Assembly (NCBI GenBank): GCA_018223415.1
Contig: JAGTTQ010000001.1
Span: forward strand, 2,763,865 to 2,827,864
Source: Eubacteriaceae bacterium Marseille-Q4139
GTDB taxonomy: Bacteria > Bacillota > Clostridia > Lachnospirales > Lachnospiraceae
Reading direction: 5' to 3'
DNA length: 64,000 nt
Shown: positions 1-8,385 of the stretch, piece after piece
How positions within the stretch are numbered: position 1 is the first letter of the stretch
Layout: every line of letters begins with the position of its first letter
Program-made: the position numbers and the translations under genes
The notes under the pieces: model-generated
Seen by the model: the letters and a program-made list of their open reading frames with translations, nothing else
Databases searched by the model: none
What the model was told of the DNA's origin: nothing

Positions 1-145
1 GGACATCATGTACCAGATCCCGAGGGACCCCGACATCGGTTCGGTGACGATTACCCGCGCCTATCTGGAAAACAGAGGCGGCCCGCGTATTGAAATGCGC
101 GGCGCAGAGCTCCCCGCGCAGACGGCTTCAGGCTCTTACACTTAA
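1..145 (+). CDS. clpX: ATP-dependent Clp protease ATP-binding subunit ClpX, C-terminal fragment
   Basis: Only the last 47 codons and the TAA stop are inside the window, read in the frame that starts at base 2. The residues DIMYQIPRDPDIG followed by a T-I-T-R-like strand match the end of the small AAA+ subdomain of ClpX, the hexameric unfoldase that feeds ClpP. The usual zinc-binding N-terminus and Walker motifs lie upstream and cannot be checked. The stop codon overlaps the end of the convergent S8 protease gene by 18 bases. A ClpX paralogue or another Clp ATPase remains possible. Confidence 0.7.
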   Translation, partial: DIMYQIPRDPDIGSVTITRAYLENRGGPRIEMRGAELPAQTASGSYT

Positions 146-1837
146 AAATGCCTGGTACAAATCCAGCGTCCCGTATCCGAACTCCCTGTTCGGGTATGGG
201 ATCGCTGGATTTCTTTGTGCGCCGCGGGTTAAGTAGGTCTTTACGACAGACGTTGTCATGAACGGCTCATTCTGTTCCAGGATGCCCCAGGACATGAGAA
301 CGGCCGCGGCGCCTGCCACATGGGCGGCGGCCACGGAGGTACCGGTCATCCGCGTGGTCGGAAGGACGCCGGAGACGGCCGCCCCCTGGACGTCGACGCC
401 GGGCGCCGCCAGATCCGGCTTTATGAGACCGCTTCTCGTGTAGCCGCGGCTGGCGTGGATATAGAGGCTGCGCCTGGAATGGTCGTAGGCCGTGACCGTA
501 ATGGGAAACTGGGCGTTTCCGGGATCCGTAAGCGTCGTGTTGGGATCCGGGCTCAGAAAATACGTGGAGTCGGAGACGAAGCCGCGGCAGGGGAGCCAAA
601 TGTGGAACACGCCCTGGAAATACAAGGTATTGTAAACCCGGATGTGCCAGATCCCGGGGAGCGGGTCCAAAAAGCGCATAAAAATAAGCTGGCTGCCGGT
701 GACAATGTCTGCAATCCGGTAATAGACGGTAATTTCCGTCTGCTCTAAGAGAAAGGAAATCCGGTTTTCTCCCGAAGGGGAGACAGGGAGCCGTTCCACT
801 ACCTCGCCGGTGGGCGAGACAAAGCCGACGGAATACACCTCGGCGTCGTAGGCCCACAGCTCCATGCAGAAGCCGCGCTCGCCATCGCCGACGCGAAGCT
901 CCACATCCTGAAATTCCTGACCGGGTGTGACGTTCCCAAGATAATGATGGCCAAAGCCGGTTTCGTTGCCGGCGGCCGTGACGACACAGATGCCGAGGGT
1001 GTTGCTGATGGATTCCAGGTAGAGACCGAGAGGTGCCTTCCCGTCGTGGCTCCCCTGGTTGGTGCCGATGCCAAGGCAGATGACGAGCGGCCGGCCCAGG
1101 CGCCGGGCCAGGTTTACGAGATAGGATACGCCCATCATGATATCGTTTTCCTGATAGGCATGGGCATCCTCCCGGATCAGGAAGAAATCCCGCAGGTACC
1201 GCTTGGCCGGCTTCAGCTTGACGGCGGCAAGGATGGCCTTCGGCGCAGCGCCGGTGAAATCGTCGTCCTCGGAGACGTTTCCGGCTGCGATGGAGGCAAG
1301 GAACGTGCCGTGGCCGATGGTGTCGGCTTCCGGGACGATGGAGGACGGGTTATCGGAACTGAGAGCTTCGTTGATCTGGGCCCTTGTGTAGAGTGTCCCG
1401 TAGAGCGGGGAGAAATAAGTCCCCTCAAAGCCGTCGCCAAATCCTGCCGTCTGATCCCAGATTTCCTCGATTCGGGTAGTGCCGTCCGGGTTTAAAAACA
1501 GGGGATTTTCATAGTCAATGCCTGTGTCGACGAAGCCGATGATGACGCCTTCTCCCTGGTTCCCAAGACTCGGGGAGCGGGCGGCTGTCAGGATGCCGGA
1601 CGCCTCCATGCTTGTGGAATCCAGAAGGGAATAGAGCTTCGGGATTCCGGAATAGGTATAAGTGGACAGCGTCAGCGGGAGAAGAGGCTCCAGGGGAAGA
1701 TAGACGACGGCAAACTGCTCGTTTACGAAGTCAATGCAGTCGGTGGGATAGCCGTTTAAAAAGTCCCTGGAGGGTATGTAATAGCGGGTGATGAAATCGG
1801 CATACGCTTCCGATGCCACGTTTTCCGTACATGCCAT
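128..1837 (-). CDS. Subtilisin-family (S8) serine protease, Csp-like
   Basis: This 569-residue protein carries the full subtilisin set: Asp104 in GFVDTGIDY, His176 in TIGHGTFLAS, oxyanion Asn291 in TAAGNETG and Ser501 in MTGTSVAAAH. A large insert sits between the Asn and the Ser, as in the clostridial Csp proteases that act in spore germination by processing the cortex hydrolase SleC. No signal peptide is visible, which fits Csp-type proteins made inside the developing spore. The start ATG has a GGAG seven bases upstream. Unlike the CspA and CspC pseudoproteases, all catalytic residues are present, so an active enzyme is expected. A role in germination is inferred from the family, since no sleC or csp partner lies nearby. 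Confidence 0.85.
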   Translation of the reverse strand: MACTENVASEAYADFITRYYIPSRDFLNGYPTDCIDFVNEQFAVVYLPLEPLLPLTLSTYTYSGIPKLYSLLDSTSMEASGILTAARSPSLGNQGEGVIIGFVDTGIDYENPLFLNPDGTTRIEEIWDQTAGFGDGFEGTYFSPLYGTLYTRAQINEALSSDNPSSIVPEADTIGHGTFLASIAAGNVSEDDDFTGAAPKAILAAVKLKPAKRYLRDFFLIREDAHAYQENDIMMGVSYLVNLARRLGRPLVICLGIGTNQGSHDGKAPLGLYLESISNTLGICVVTAAGNETGFGHHYLGNVTPGQEFQDVELRVGDGERGFCMELWAYDAEVYSVGFVSPTGEVVERLPVSPSGENRISFLLEQTEITVYYRIADIVTGSQLIFMRFLDPLPGIWHIRVYNTLYFQGVFHIWLPCRGFVSDSTYFLSPDPNTTLTDPGNAQFPITVTAYDHSRRSLYIHASRGYTRSGLIKPDLAAPGVDVQGAAVSGVLPTTRMTGTSVAAAHVAGAAAVLMSWGILEQNEPFMTTSVVKTYLTRGAQRNPAIPYPNREFGYGTLDLYQAFLSVRA

Positions 1838-1919
1838 TTTGATACTCCAAGAGAAACTTGCTTATACTATATGAAGAAATCGGCGGTCGGGTGCATGGAT
1901 CCGATGGAAAAACATGGAC

Positions 1920-1948
1920 TTGACAGGGAAAATAGTGTAAGATATAGA
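1920..1948 (+). promoter_or_regulatory. Sigma-A-type promoter of lspA
   Basis: TTGACA at 1920-1925 and TATAGA at 1943-1948 are separated by 17 bases. The site lies 33 bases before the lspA start, which has AAGGAG at 1967-1972. Confidence 0.65.
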
Positions 1949-1980
1949 AAAAGCTTCCATAACCGGAAAGGAGTCAAACA

Positions 1981-2451
1981 ATGATTGGATTTTTGGGACT
2001 TGGCACGACGCTTGCATTTCTGGATCTGGCTGTGAAAAATCAGATTGAAGCGCAGGAGCCCGGAGAGTTTCCGCGGGAACTTGCCGGGACAAAAGGGAAA
2101 ATAAAGCTTTACAGAAATCACAACGCCGGATTTTCCTTCGGCGTGTTAAAGGACAACCGGGAGCTTGTGGAGACGGTGCAGCTATCGGCGCTTTCGGCGG
2201 CGGCCGGAGCCTGGGCCTGGATGCAGGGAAAGCGCGGAAACCTCCTGGAAAAGCTGGCTTTTACGCTGTTTCTTGCCGGCGGCGCCAGCAATTTTTACGA
2301 CAGGAAAAAACGCGGATATGTGGTGGACTATTTTAGCATCCAGTGGAAATCTCTCAAAAAAGTGGTGTTTAACCTTGGGGACATGTTCATTTTCCTCGGC
2401 TCGGCGCTCCTTGTGATTTCCCAGGCGGCAGAAATCTTTAAGAAAAACTAA
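1981..2451 (+). CDS. lspA: Signal peptidase II (lipoprotein signal peptidase), divergent
   Basis: A 156-residue membrane protein with the conserved LspA blocks in order: N-A-G-F-S-F-G near residue 49, GGASNFYDRKKRGYVVDY at 100-117, and FNLGDMFIFLG at 130-140. The two catalytic aspartates of the aspartyl signal peptidase are Asp116 (VVDY) and Asp134 (NLGD). The enzyme removes the signal peptide of prolipoproteins after lipidation of the +1 cysteine; the PstS lipoprotein in this window would be a substrate. Some blocks depart from consensus (GASN for GAxGN, NLGD for NxAD), so it may be a second, divergent copy. It has its own promoter and is followed by a separate promoter for the glycan operon. 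Confidence 0.8.
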   Translation: MIGFLGLGTTLAFLDLAVKNQIEAQEPGEFPRELAGTKGKIKLYRNHNAGFSFGVLKDNRELVETVQLSALSAAAGAWAWMQGKRGNLLEKLAFTLFLAGGASNFYDRKKRGYVVDYFSIQWKSLKKVVFNLGDMFIFLGSALLVISQAAEIFKKN

Positions 2452-2464
2452 GAAAAAGGACGCG

Positions 2465-2493
2465 TTTACTTTTTTCGGGGGATATAGTAAAAT
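2465..2493 (+). promoter_or_regulatory. Putative promoter of the surface-glycan operon
   Basis: TTTACT at 2465-2470 and TAAAAT at 2488-2493 are spaced by 17 bases and lie 30 bases before glf. No other equally good promoter was seen before the hairpin at 18927, so this may drive the whole 16 kb operon. Confidence 0.5.
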
Positions 2494-2523
2494 AAGCGGA
2501 AGAAACCGGAAGCGGAGGAACAC

Positions 2524-3630
2524 ATGAAAAAGTATGATTATGTGCTGGCAGGCAGCGGCCTGTTCGCAGGAGTATTTGCGTATTTTGCAAAAAAAGAGGG
2601 AAAGACCTGCCTGGTGGTGGAAAAGCGCGGCCACCTTGGCGGAAACATTTACTGTGAGGACATCGAGGGCATCCATGTCCATAAATACGGCGCCCATATT
2701 TTCCACACCAGCGACCGTGAGGTCTGGGATTTCGTCAACAGCCTGGTGGAATTTAACCGGTACACCAACAGCCCGGTGGCAAACTACAAGGGCGAGATGT
2801 ACAACATGCCTTTCAACATGAACACGTTCAGCAAAATGTGGGGAATTTCCACGCCCGACGAGGCGAAAGCCATCATAAAGGAACAGAGAAAGGTCATCAA
2901 GGGCGAGCCGAAGAACTTAGAGGAGCAGGCCATCAGCCTGGTGGGAACCCATATTTACCAGAAGCTTGTGAAGGGCTACACGGAAAAACAGTGGGGCAGG
3001 GACTGCAAGGATCTCCCGGCCTTCATCATCAAGCGCCTGCCGGTGCGCTACACCTACGACAACAACTATTTCAACGACTTGTACCAGGGCATCCCCATCG
3101 GCGGCTACAATAAGATTATTGAAAAGCTGTTCGAGGGCTGCGACGTGATGCTAAATACGGATTATCTGGAAAAGAAGGAGTATTTCGACGGCCTGGCAGA
3201 CAAAGTGGTTTACACCGGCACCATCGACAGCTATTTCGGCCACCGGTTCGGGAAGCTGGAGTACAGGAGCCTGCGGTTTGAGACCGAAGTCCTCGACACC
3301 GACAATTTCCAGGGCAACGCCGTCATCAACTACACGGACCGGGAGACGCCCTATACGAGAATCATCGAACATAAGCATTTTGAGTTCGGCATCCAGGAAA
3401 AGACCGTTATCACAAAGGAATACCCGGCCGAGTGGGCCGAGGGCATGGAGCCGTACTATCCGGTAAACGATGAGAAGAACCAGGAGCTTTACAGACAGTA
3501 CGCCGCCCTGGCTGAGAATGAGGAGAACGTGATCTTCGGCGGCCGTCTGGCGGAATACAAATATTACGATATGGACAAGGTCATCGCGTCCGCGTTTGCA
3601 TGTGTAAAGAAGGAGTTTGGCCATGCATGA
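2524..3630 (+). CDS. glf: UDP-galactopyranose mutase
   Basis: This 368-residue flavoprotein converts UDP-galactopyranose to UDP-galactofuranose, the donor for galactofuranose in cell-surface polymers. The N-terminal FAD-binding loop GSGLFAG is at residues 11-17, followed by a VVEKRGHLGGN strand-turn typical of Glf. The HKYGAHIFHTS block and the conserved active-site arginines are present, and the length matches the family. It is the first gene of the glycan operon and overlaps the licD-like gene by a few bases, so the two are translationally coupled. Its presence says that the exported polymer contains galactofuranose. Confidence 0.93.
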   Translation: MKKYDYVLAGSGLFAGVFAYFAKKEGKTCLVVEKRGHLGGNIYCEDIEGIHVHKYGAHIFHTSDREVWDFVNSLVEFNRYTNSPVANYKGEMYNMPFNMNTFSKMWGISTPDEAKAIIKEQRKVIKGEPKNLEEQAISLVGTHIYQKLVKGYTEKQWGRDCKDLPAFIIKRLPVRYTYDNNYFNDLYQGIPIGGYNKIIEKLFEGCDVMLNTDYLEKKEYFDGLADKVVYTGTIDSYFGHRFGKLEYRSLRFETEVLDTDNFQGNAVINYTDRETPYTRIIEHKHFEFGIQEKTVITKEYPAEWAEGMEPYYPVNDEKNQELYRQYAALAENEENVIFGGRLAEYKYYDMDKVIASAFACVKKEFGHA

Positions 3631-4474
3631 ATTTTATGAGCCGGAGGTCTTAAAAAAGCTTCAGGATACGGAGCTTTCCATGTTAAAGGATTTCATGGAG
3701 CTCTGTGATTCCCACGGGCTTTTGTACTTCGGCATCGGCGGCACTGGGATCGGTGCACTCCGCCATCAGGGCTTCATCCCCTGGGACGACGACATCGACA
3801 TCGCCATGCCGCGCCGTGATTTTGAAAAGTTTCTCCGCCTGGCAAAGAAAAAGTGGCAGGGGAAATATTACATCTTAAACAATAAGACAAACGAAAACTA
3901 CCCGATGATGACCACAAGGCTCTGCAAATGCGGCACGGTTTTCCAGGAAAACGTCATGCGGGACGTGGACTGCCCCTTCGGCATTTTCTTAGACCTTTAT
4001 GTCATGGACAACATCGCCGACGGGAAACTGGCCTTACAGGTGCAGGCCTGGACGGCGTGGTTCTGGAGCAAGCTTCTCGTGCTCTCCTGTATGGAAAAGC
4101 CGTATCTGGCCCAAAAGGGCATGAAAGCCGAGGTTATCTGGGCCGTCTGCCGCGCTGTTCACGGCCTTATCCGGGCACTGCATCTACGTCCGGCGCTGTT
4201 TCGCGCCCACTGCGAGGCGGCCTGCCGGAAATACGAGGGGAAAAAGACGAAGCGCATGGCGTTTCTGCCGGATACGAACCCGTTCTGGAATGTTGTGAAT
4301 AAAGAAAAAATGTTCCCCTTAAGGCGCCTGCCCTATGAGGACACGTACCTTTACTTCACCAACGACATCGAAACCATCATGGAGAGCCAGTACGGCGACT
4401 ACATGACGATGCCGCCGGAGGATGCGAGAAAAACCCATTATCCCTACCGGCTGGAATTCGGGGACGAGGCGTAA
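3623..4474 (+). CDS. LicD-family phosphotransferase
   Basis: LicD proteins move phosphocholine or a related phospho-amino-alcohol from a CDP-activated donor onto a cell-surface sugar. The LicD signature is plain: GIGGTGIGALRHQGFIPWDDDIDIAMPRRDF near residues 38-68, with the Asp-rich metal-binding motif WDDDID. The ATG at 3623 is preferred over an in-frame TTG at 3617 because AGGAG lies seven bases before it. The gene overlaps the end of glf and is followed by an aminotransferase and a LicC-like nucleotidyltransferase, which could make the activated donor. The exact group transferred cannot be told from sequence. Confidence 0.88.
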   Translation: MHEFYEPEVLKKLQDTELSMLKDFMELCDSHGLLYFGIGGTGIGALRHQGFIPWDDDIDIAMPRRDFEKFLRLAKKKWQGKYYILNNKTNENYPMMTTRLCKCGTVFQENVMRDVDCPFGIFLDLYVMDNIADGKLALQVQAWTAWFWSKLLVLSCMEKPYLAQKGMKAEVIWAVCRAVHGLIRALHLRPALFRAHCEAACRKYEGKKTKRMAFLPDTNPFWNVVNKEKMFPLRRLPYEDTYLYFTNDIETIMESQYGDYMTMPPEDARKTHYPYRLEFGDEA

Positions 4475-4495
4475 AGAGAAAAGAGGAAAAACAGC

Positions 4496-5545
4496 ATGTA
4501 TGTGAAGGAATGTGTGAAGGACATCGAGCGCATCGGCGGGCGCCAGGGACGCCTTGATTTTCTGCGGCTCGATATGAATGAGAACCCGGAGGGGCTTCCG
4601 GCGGATTTTGTGGAAAAGGTCAAGGCGGAGATGACGCCGGAATTTTTCTCCACCTATCCGGAGCCGGAAAAATTCCTCGGGCTTCTTTCCGATTATCTCG
4701 GAGTCGGCCGGAAAAATCTCTGCGTCACAAACGGCTCCGACATGGCAATCCGGTATCTCTTTGAGGTGTTCGGGCGTCCCGGCTCGTCGGTGGTGACGGT
4801 TTCTCCCACCTTCGAGATGTACCGCATCAACTGCCTGATTTTTGGCCTGCACCACAAGCCGGTTTCCTACAATCCGGATTTCACCCTGGATTTTCAAAAG
4901 GTGCTTGCGGCCATCACCGACGACGTCAGCATCGTCGCCGTCTTAAATCCCAACAACCCCATCGGCACCGTGTACAGCGAGGAACAGTTCGACCAGATCG
5001 CAAGGCGGGCGGCCGAAGTGGGCGCGCTGGTGATTGTGGACGAGGCGTACCATTATTTTTATGACAAGACGTTTCTTCCGAAAATTTCGGAGTACGATAA
5101 CGTGGTGTTGATCCGCACCTTTTCCAAGCTGTTTTCCCTGGCCTCCTGCCGCCTCGGATTTATCGCAGGAAACGAGACGCTGATCCGCTATATCTGGAAC
5201 GTGCGTCCCACCTTTGACACCAATGCCGTGGCACTGAAATTCGGCGAGCATTTCCTTTCGGAGCCGGGGCTTTGCGAGCACCTGGTGGCTGTGGAGAGAG
5301 AAGGACGTGAGTATTTGAAGGCCTCCTTAAGGGAACACGGCTATGAATATTTTGCGGAAAACGGGAATTATGCGTTTATCCGTGTAAAAACCTCCGTAAG
5401 CCAGGTGAAGGAGCGGCTGGAGGAAAAGAAAATTCTCATTAAGACCTACGGCCAGGAGATGTTAAAGGACTATATCCGCATTTCCACAGGAAGCAGGCGT
5501 GTCATGGAACAGTTTACAGAGGCACTTTACGAGGTAGACCGATGA
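4496..5545 (+). CDS. HisC-like PLP-dependent aminotransferase or decarboxylase
   Basis: A fold-type I PLP enzyme of 349 residues in the histidinol-phosphate aminotransferase / threonine-phosphate decarboxylase group. Visible residues include Asn154 in NPNNP, Asp182 in VDEAY with Tyr185, and the Schiff-base Lys211 in TFSKLFSLA. No histidine or cobalamin genes are nearby. Instead it sits between a LicD transferase and a LicC-like nucleotidyltransferase, whose start overlaps its stop by four bases. HisC-like enzymes in Campylobacter capsule loci make serinol phosphate or ethanolamine phosphate, so a role in making a phospho-amino-alcohol for glycan decoration is the best inference. Histidinol-phosphate aminotransferase activity is not excluded. 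Confidence 0.8.
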   Translation: MYVKECVKDIERIGGRQGRLDFLRLDMNENPEGLPADFVEKVKAEMTPEFFSTYPEPEKFLGLLSDYLGVGRKNLCVTNGSDMAIRYLFEVFGRPGSSVVTVSPTFEMYRINCLIFGLHHKPVSYNPDFTLDFQKVLAAITDDVSIVAVLNPNNPIGTVYSEEQFDQIARRAAEVGALVIVDEAYHYFYDKTFLPKISEYDNVVLIRTFSKLFSLASCRLGFIAGNETLIRYIWNVRPTFDTNAVALKFGEHFLSEPGLCEHLVAVEREGREYLKASLREHGYEYFAENGNYAFIRVKTSVSQVKERLEEKKILIKTYGQEMLKDYIRISTGSRRVMEQFTEALYEVDR

Positions 5546-6300
5546 AAGCATTTATCCTGGCGGCTGGAAAAGGGAGCCGCATCAGCAAATATCTGCCGAA
5601 TATCCCAAAATGCACGGTGGATGTGGGCGGAAAGCCGTTAATAAAAAAGACCGTGGAGATGCTCCTTCATAACGGCATCGAGACGACGGTGATCGTCGGC
5701 TACCGCCACAAGGAAATCGAGCGGGCGCTTGAGGGGCTTTCCGTCCACATCGTCCACAATCCCTTTTACGACGTGACGAACAGCATCGGCTCCCTCTGGA
5801 TGGCGGAAAATGTCGGGCTTTTGACGGCTGAGGACGACGCCATCGTGGCAAACGGCGACGTTTACTGGAGCCAGGAAATCCTGGATTTCATGATGCGCCA
5901 GGAAGAAGACGTCTTTCTTCTTGCTGACTCCGACCGGGTCGCCGACGGGGACTATTTCTTCGGGACGGAAAACGGCATGCTAAGGCGCTACGGGAAAGAG
6001 CTGACCCTTTCGGAGCGGGACTGCGAATACACGGGGATTGCCGTCATGAAAAAATCGTTCCTTCCGGCGTTCCTTTCGCGGATGGACGAGCTGGTGGACG
6101 CCCAGTTCCACGGAAAATGGTGGGAGGACGCCATCTACTCATTAAGCGGTGAGCGGGATATCGCCGTCAAGGACATCCGGGGATACTTCTGGGCCGAGGT
6201 GGACTTCATCGAGGATTACCGGAGGATCCTGGACTACATTTCAGAAAAGACAGGGATTCGGACCAATGGGAGCATTATCACGCCTGATCATCGGGGATGA
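5542..6300 (+). CDS. LicC-like nucleotidyltransferase (putative CTP:phospho-amino-alcohol cytidylyltransferase)
   Basis: A 252-residue nucleotidyltransferase with the N-terminal nucleotide-binding loop LAAGKGSRI (residues 6-14) and the PKCTVDVGGKPLI region. The NPFYDVTNSIGSLWMAEN block resembles LicC phosphocholine cytidylyltransferases more than sugar-phosphate enzymes, and the NGDVYW motif supplies the metal-binding Asp. Its ATG overlaps the aminotransferase stop. Together with licD it would activate and transfer a phospho-amino-alcohol; CTP use and the acceptor are inferred from the family. A sugar-1-phosphate substrate is the alternative. Confidence 0.8.
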   Translation: MKAFILAAGKGSRISKYLPNIPKCTVDVGGKPLIKKTVEMLLHNGIETTVIVGYRHKEIERALEGLSVHIVHNPFYDVTNSIGSLWMAENVGLLTAEDDAIVANGDVYWSQEILDFMMRQEEDVFLLADSDRVADGDYFFGTENGMLRRYGKELTLSERDCEYTGIAVMKKSFLPAFLSRMDELVDAQFHGKWWEDAIYSLSGERDIAVKDIRGYFWAEVDFIEDYRRILDYISEKTGIRTNGSIITPDHRG

Positions 6301-7546
6301 CAGGAAAAATACGGAAAAACGGAATATTCTCTGGAACATGGCCGGGAGCTTTCTCTATGCGCTGGCGTCCATGGTGTTATCCATCGCTGTCATCCAGATT
6401 GCCGGTGAGGACGCAGGCGGGATTTTCACCTTCGCCTACACCACCTTTGGCCAGCACATGTTCATGGTGGCCTATTTCGGCATCCGGCCGTTCCAGATCA
6501 CAGACACGGGAAACCAGTATTCCTTCGGCGATTACCTGGGACTGCGGCTTCTCACCTGCCTGTTTGCGCTTGCTATCGGCGCCGTCTATGCCGGCATCAA
6601 TGGCTATACCATTGAAAAGGGTGCGACGGTCTTTTTGATGGTAGTTTATAAGGTCATCGACGCCCTGGCGGATACCTACGAGGCGGAGTTCCAGCGGTGC
6701 GGGCGGCTGTACCTGACGGGAAAGTCCAACGCTTTCCGGACGATTCTCTCGGTGACGGTGTTCCTCTCGGCGCTTGCGGCCACAAAGGATCTCGTCGTCT
6801 CCAGCGCGGCGGCTGTGGCAGCACAGATCGCAGGCTTTGTGATTTTTGATGCGGCCGTGATAAGAGCGCTTCCGGACATCGACTGGAGGCGGGGAAAAGG
6901 GAAGATGAAGCTTCTTTTTCTCAACAACACGCTCCTTTTCTTTTCGGTAATCCTGGATTTTTACATTTTTTCCGCGTCAAAATACGCCATCGAAGCCTGC
7001 ATGGCGGACAGGGATATGGCGGTGTACGGGGCCATATTCATGCCCACCAGCGTCATCAATCTGGTGGCCGGCTTTGTGATCCGGCCGTACCTTACAAAGC
7101 TGGCTTTTGCATGGGAGATGAACCGCATGGGTCATTTTAAGGGAATTATCGCACGCCTGGCGGCAGTGATTGCCGGCCTTACGGTTCTGGCCGTGGGCGG
7201 CGCCTGGCTCCTCGGCATCCCGGTGCTTGGGCTTTTATATTCCAACATCCGGTATGCGCTTTCGGACTGCCGGCCGGCCCTTGTGTTAATTATTGTCGGC
7301 GGCGCCTTAAATGCGTTCATGAACCTGTTCTATTATTCGCTCATCATCATGAAAAAGCAGCGGTTCATTTTCGCCGGTTACGGCCTTACGGCGCTTTTGG
7401 CCCTGTTTCTCTCGGAGCCCTTTGTCCGTGCCATGGGGATTTTCGGCGGGGCAGCCGCTTACGTGGTTTTGATGGCTGTGCTGGCGGCTTTGTTTGGCAT
7501 TTTGGCTATGTACTTTATCCACAGGAAAGGAAGGGACGGACAGTGA
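6266..7546 (+). CDS. Polysaccharide flippase-like (Wzx/MATE-type) membrane protein
   Basis: A hydrophobic protein of about 427 residues with roughly a dozen predicted membrane segments, similar in pattern to oligosaccharide flippases of the MOP superfamily. The ATG at 6266 overlaps the end of the nucleotidyltransferase gene by 35 bases; longer in-frame starts would read further into that gene and are unlikely. The segment around NILWNMAGSFLYALASM fits the first helix. It probably moves a lipid-linked intermediate or side-chain precursor across the membrane. Having both a flippase and an ABC exporter in one operon suggests that a side group and the main chain cross the membrane separately. Confidence 0.72.
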   Translation: MGALSRLIIGDDRKNTEKRNILWNMAGSFLYALASMVLSIAVIQIAGEDAGGIFTFAYTTFGQHMFMVAYFGIRPFQITDTGNQYSFGDYLGLRLLTCLFALAIGAVYAGINGYTIEKGATVFLMVVYKVIDALADTYEAEFQRCGRLYLTGKSNAFRTILSVTVFLSALAATKDLVVSSAAAVAAQIAGFVIFDAAVIRALPDIDWRRGKGKMKLLFLNNTLLFFSVILDFYIFSASKYAIEACMADRDMAVYGAIFMPTSVINLVAGFVIRPYLTKLAFAWEMNRMGHFKGIIARLAAVIAGLTVLAVGGAWLLGIPVLGLLYSNIRYALSDCRPALVLIIVGGALNAFMNLFYYSLIIMKKQRFIFAGYGLTALLALFLSEPFVRAMGIFGGAAAYVVLMAVLAALFGILAMYFIHRKGRDGQ

Positions 7547-8385
7547 AGCATGTGCATGCGTTTGTGATCTGCGCCTATGGAGAGAGCCCGTATCTGGAGG
7601 AATGCATCCGCTCCTTAAAAGCGCAGAGTGTGAAGACCGATGTCCTTCTCGCCACCTCCACGCCCTGCCGGTACATCGAAAAGCTGGCGAAAAAGTATGG
7701 AATTCCGGTGTTTTCGCGTGACGGAAAGAGCGGGCTTAAGGAGGACTGGCTGTTTGCCCTTAAGACAGCGGGGAACGGCCACAGCCTCGTGACTTTGGCC
7801 CATCAGGACGACCGGTACCACAGGGACTATGTGAAGACGCTTTTAAACGCATATAAAAAATACCCGGACATGACGGTGTTTGCCAGCGATTACGTGGTTT
7901 TAAAGACGAAGGAGGCCAGGCTCTCCGACGGGACGCTCTACCCGGTGCAGACGCGTGTGAAGGCGGCGGATTTCGTGCGGTTCGTGAAGCTCATTCTGCG
8001 GCTCCCGCTGCGGGCGAAATTCCTGGCCCATTTACAGGCAGTGAAGAAAAGCGCGCTGGTTTTCGGAAATTCCGTCTGCTGCCCGTCCTGCACTTATAAT
8101 TATGACCTGATCGGGGATGGGATGTTCGCTTCTGATCTGGAATTTGCCTTGGACTGGGATAATCTCTATGAGCTGGCGCTGCGGCCGGGGCGTTTTGTTA
8201 TAGAAGAAAAGCCGTTAATCGCCTACCGTGTCCATGACGGGGCGGCCACGAAGCAGTGTATCGAGGACAACCGGCGGGCAAGGGAGGAAGCCGCCATGTT
8301 TGGGAAGCTCTGGCCGGCGTGGGCGGCAAAGATCCTGATGTTTTTTTATAAGGGCGCATACGGCGCTTACGGAGAAGAGCAATGA
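7543..8385 (+). CDS. Glycosyltransferase family 2-like protein
   Basis: A 280-residue protein that begins with a GTG overlapping the flippase stop. The N-terminal FVICAYGESPYLEECIRSL strand is the nucleotide-binding start of a GT-A fold, and LAHQDDRY near residue 85 supplies the acidic metal-binding motif. A Cys-rich stretch (SVCCPSC) near residue 182 is unusual. It overlaps the next glycosyltransferase gene by four bases. The donor and acceptor cannot be predicted. Confidence 0.78.
   Translation: MKHVHAFVICAYGESPYLEECIRSLKAQSVKTDVLLATSTPCRYIEKLAKKYGIPVFSRDGKSGLKEDWLFALKTAGNGHSLVTLAHQDDRYHRDYVKTLLNAYKKYPDMTVFASDYVVLKTKEARLSDGTLYPVQTRVKAADFVRFVKLILRLPLRAKFLAHLQAVKKSALVFGNSVCCPSCTYNYDLIGDGMFASDLEFALDWDNLYELALRPGRFVIEEKPLIAYRVHDGAATKQCIEDNRRAREEAAMFGKLWPAWAAKILMFFYKGAYGAYGEEQ

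Noticed and set aside
267..1495. Several long frames on both strands over the S8 protease gene
   Set aside because: They overlap a gene with a full catalytic set, have no ribosome binding site and no recognisable domain; they are frame shadows in GC-rich DNA.
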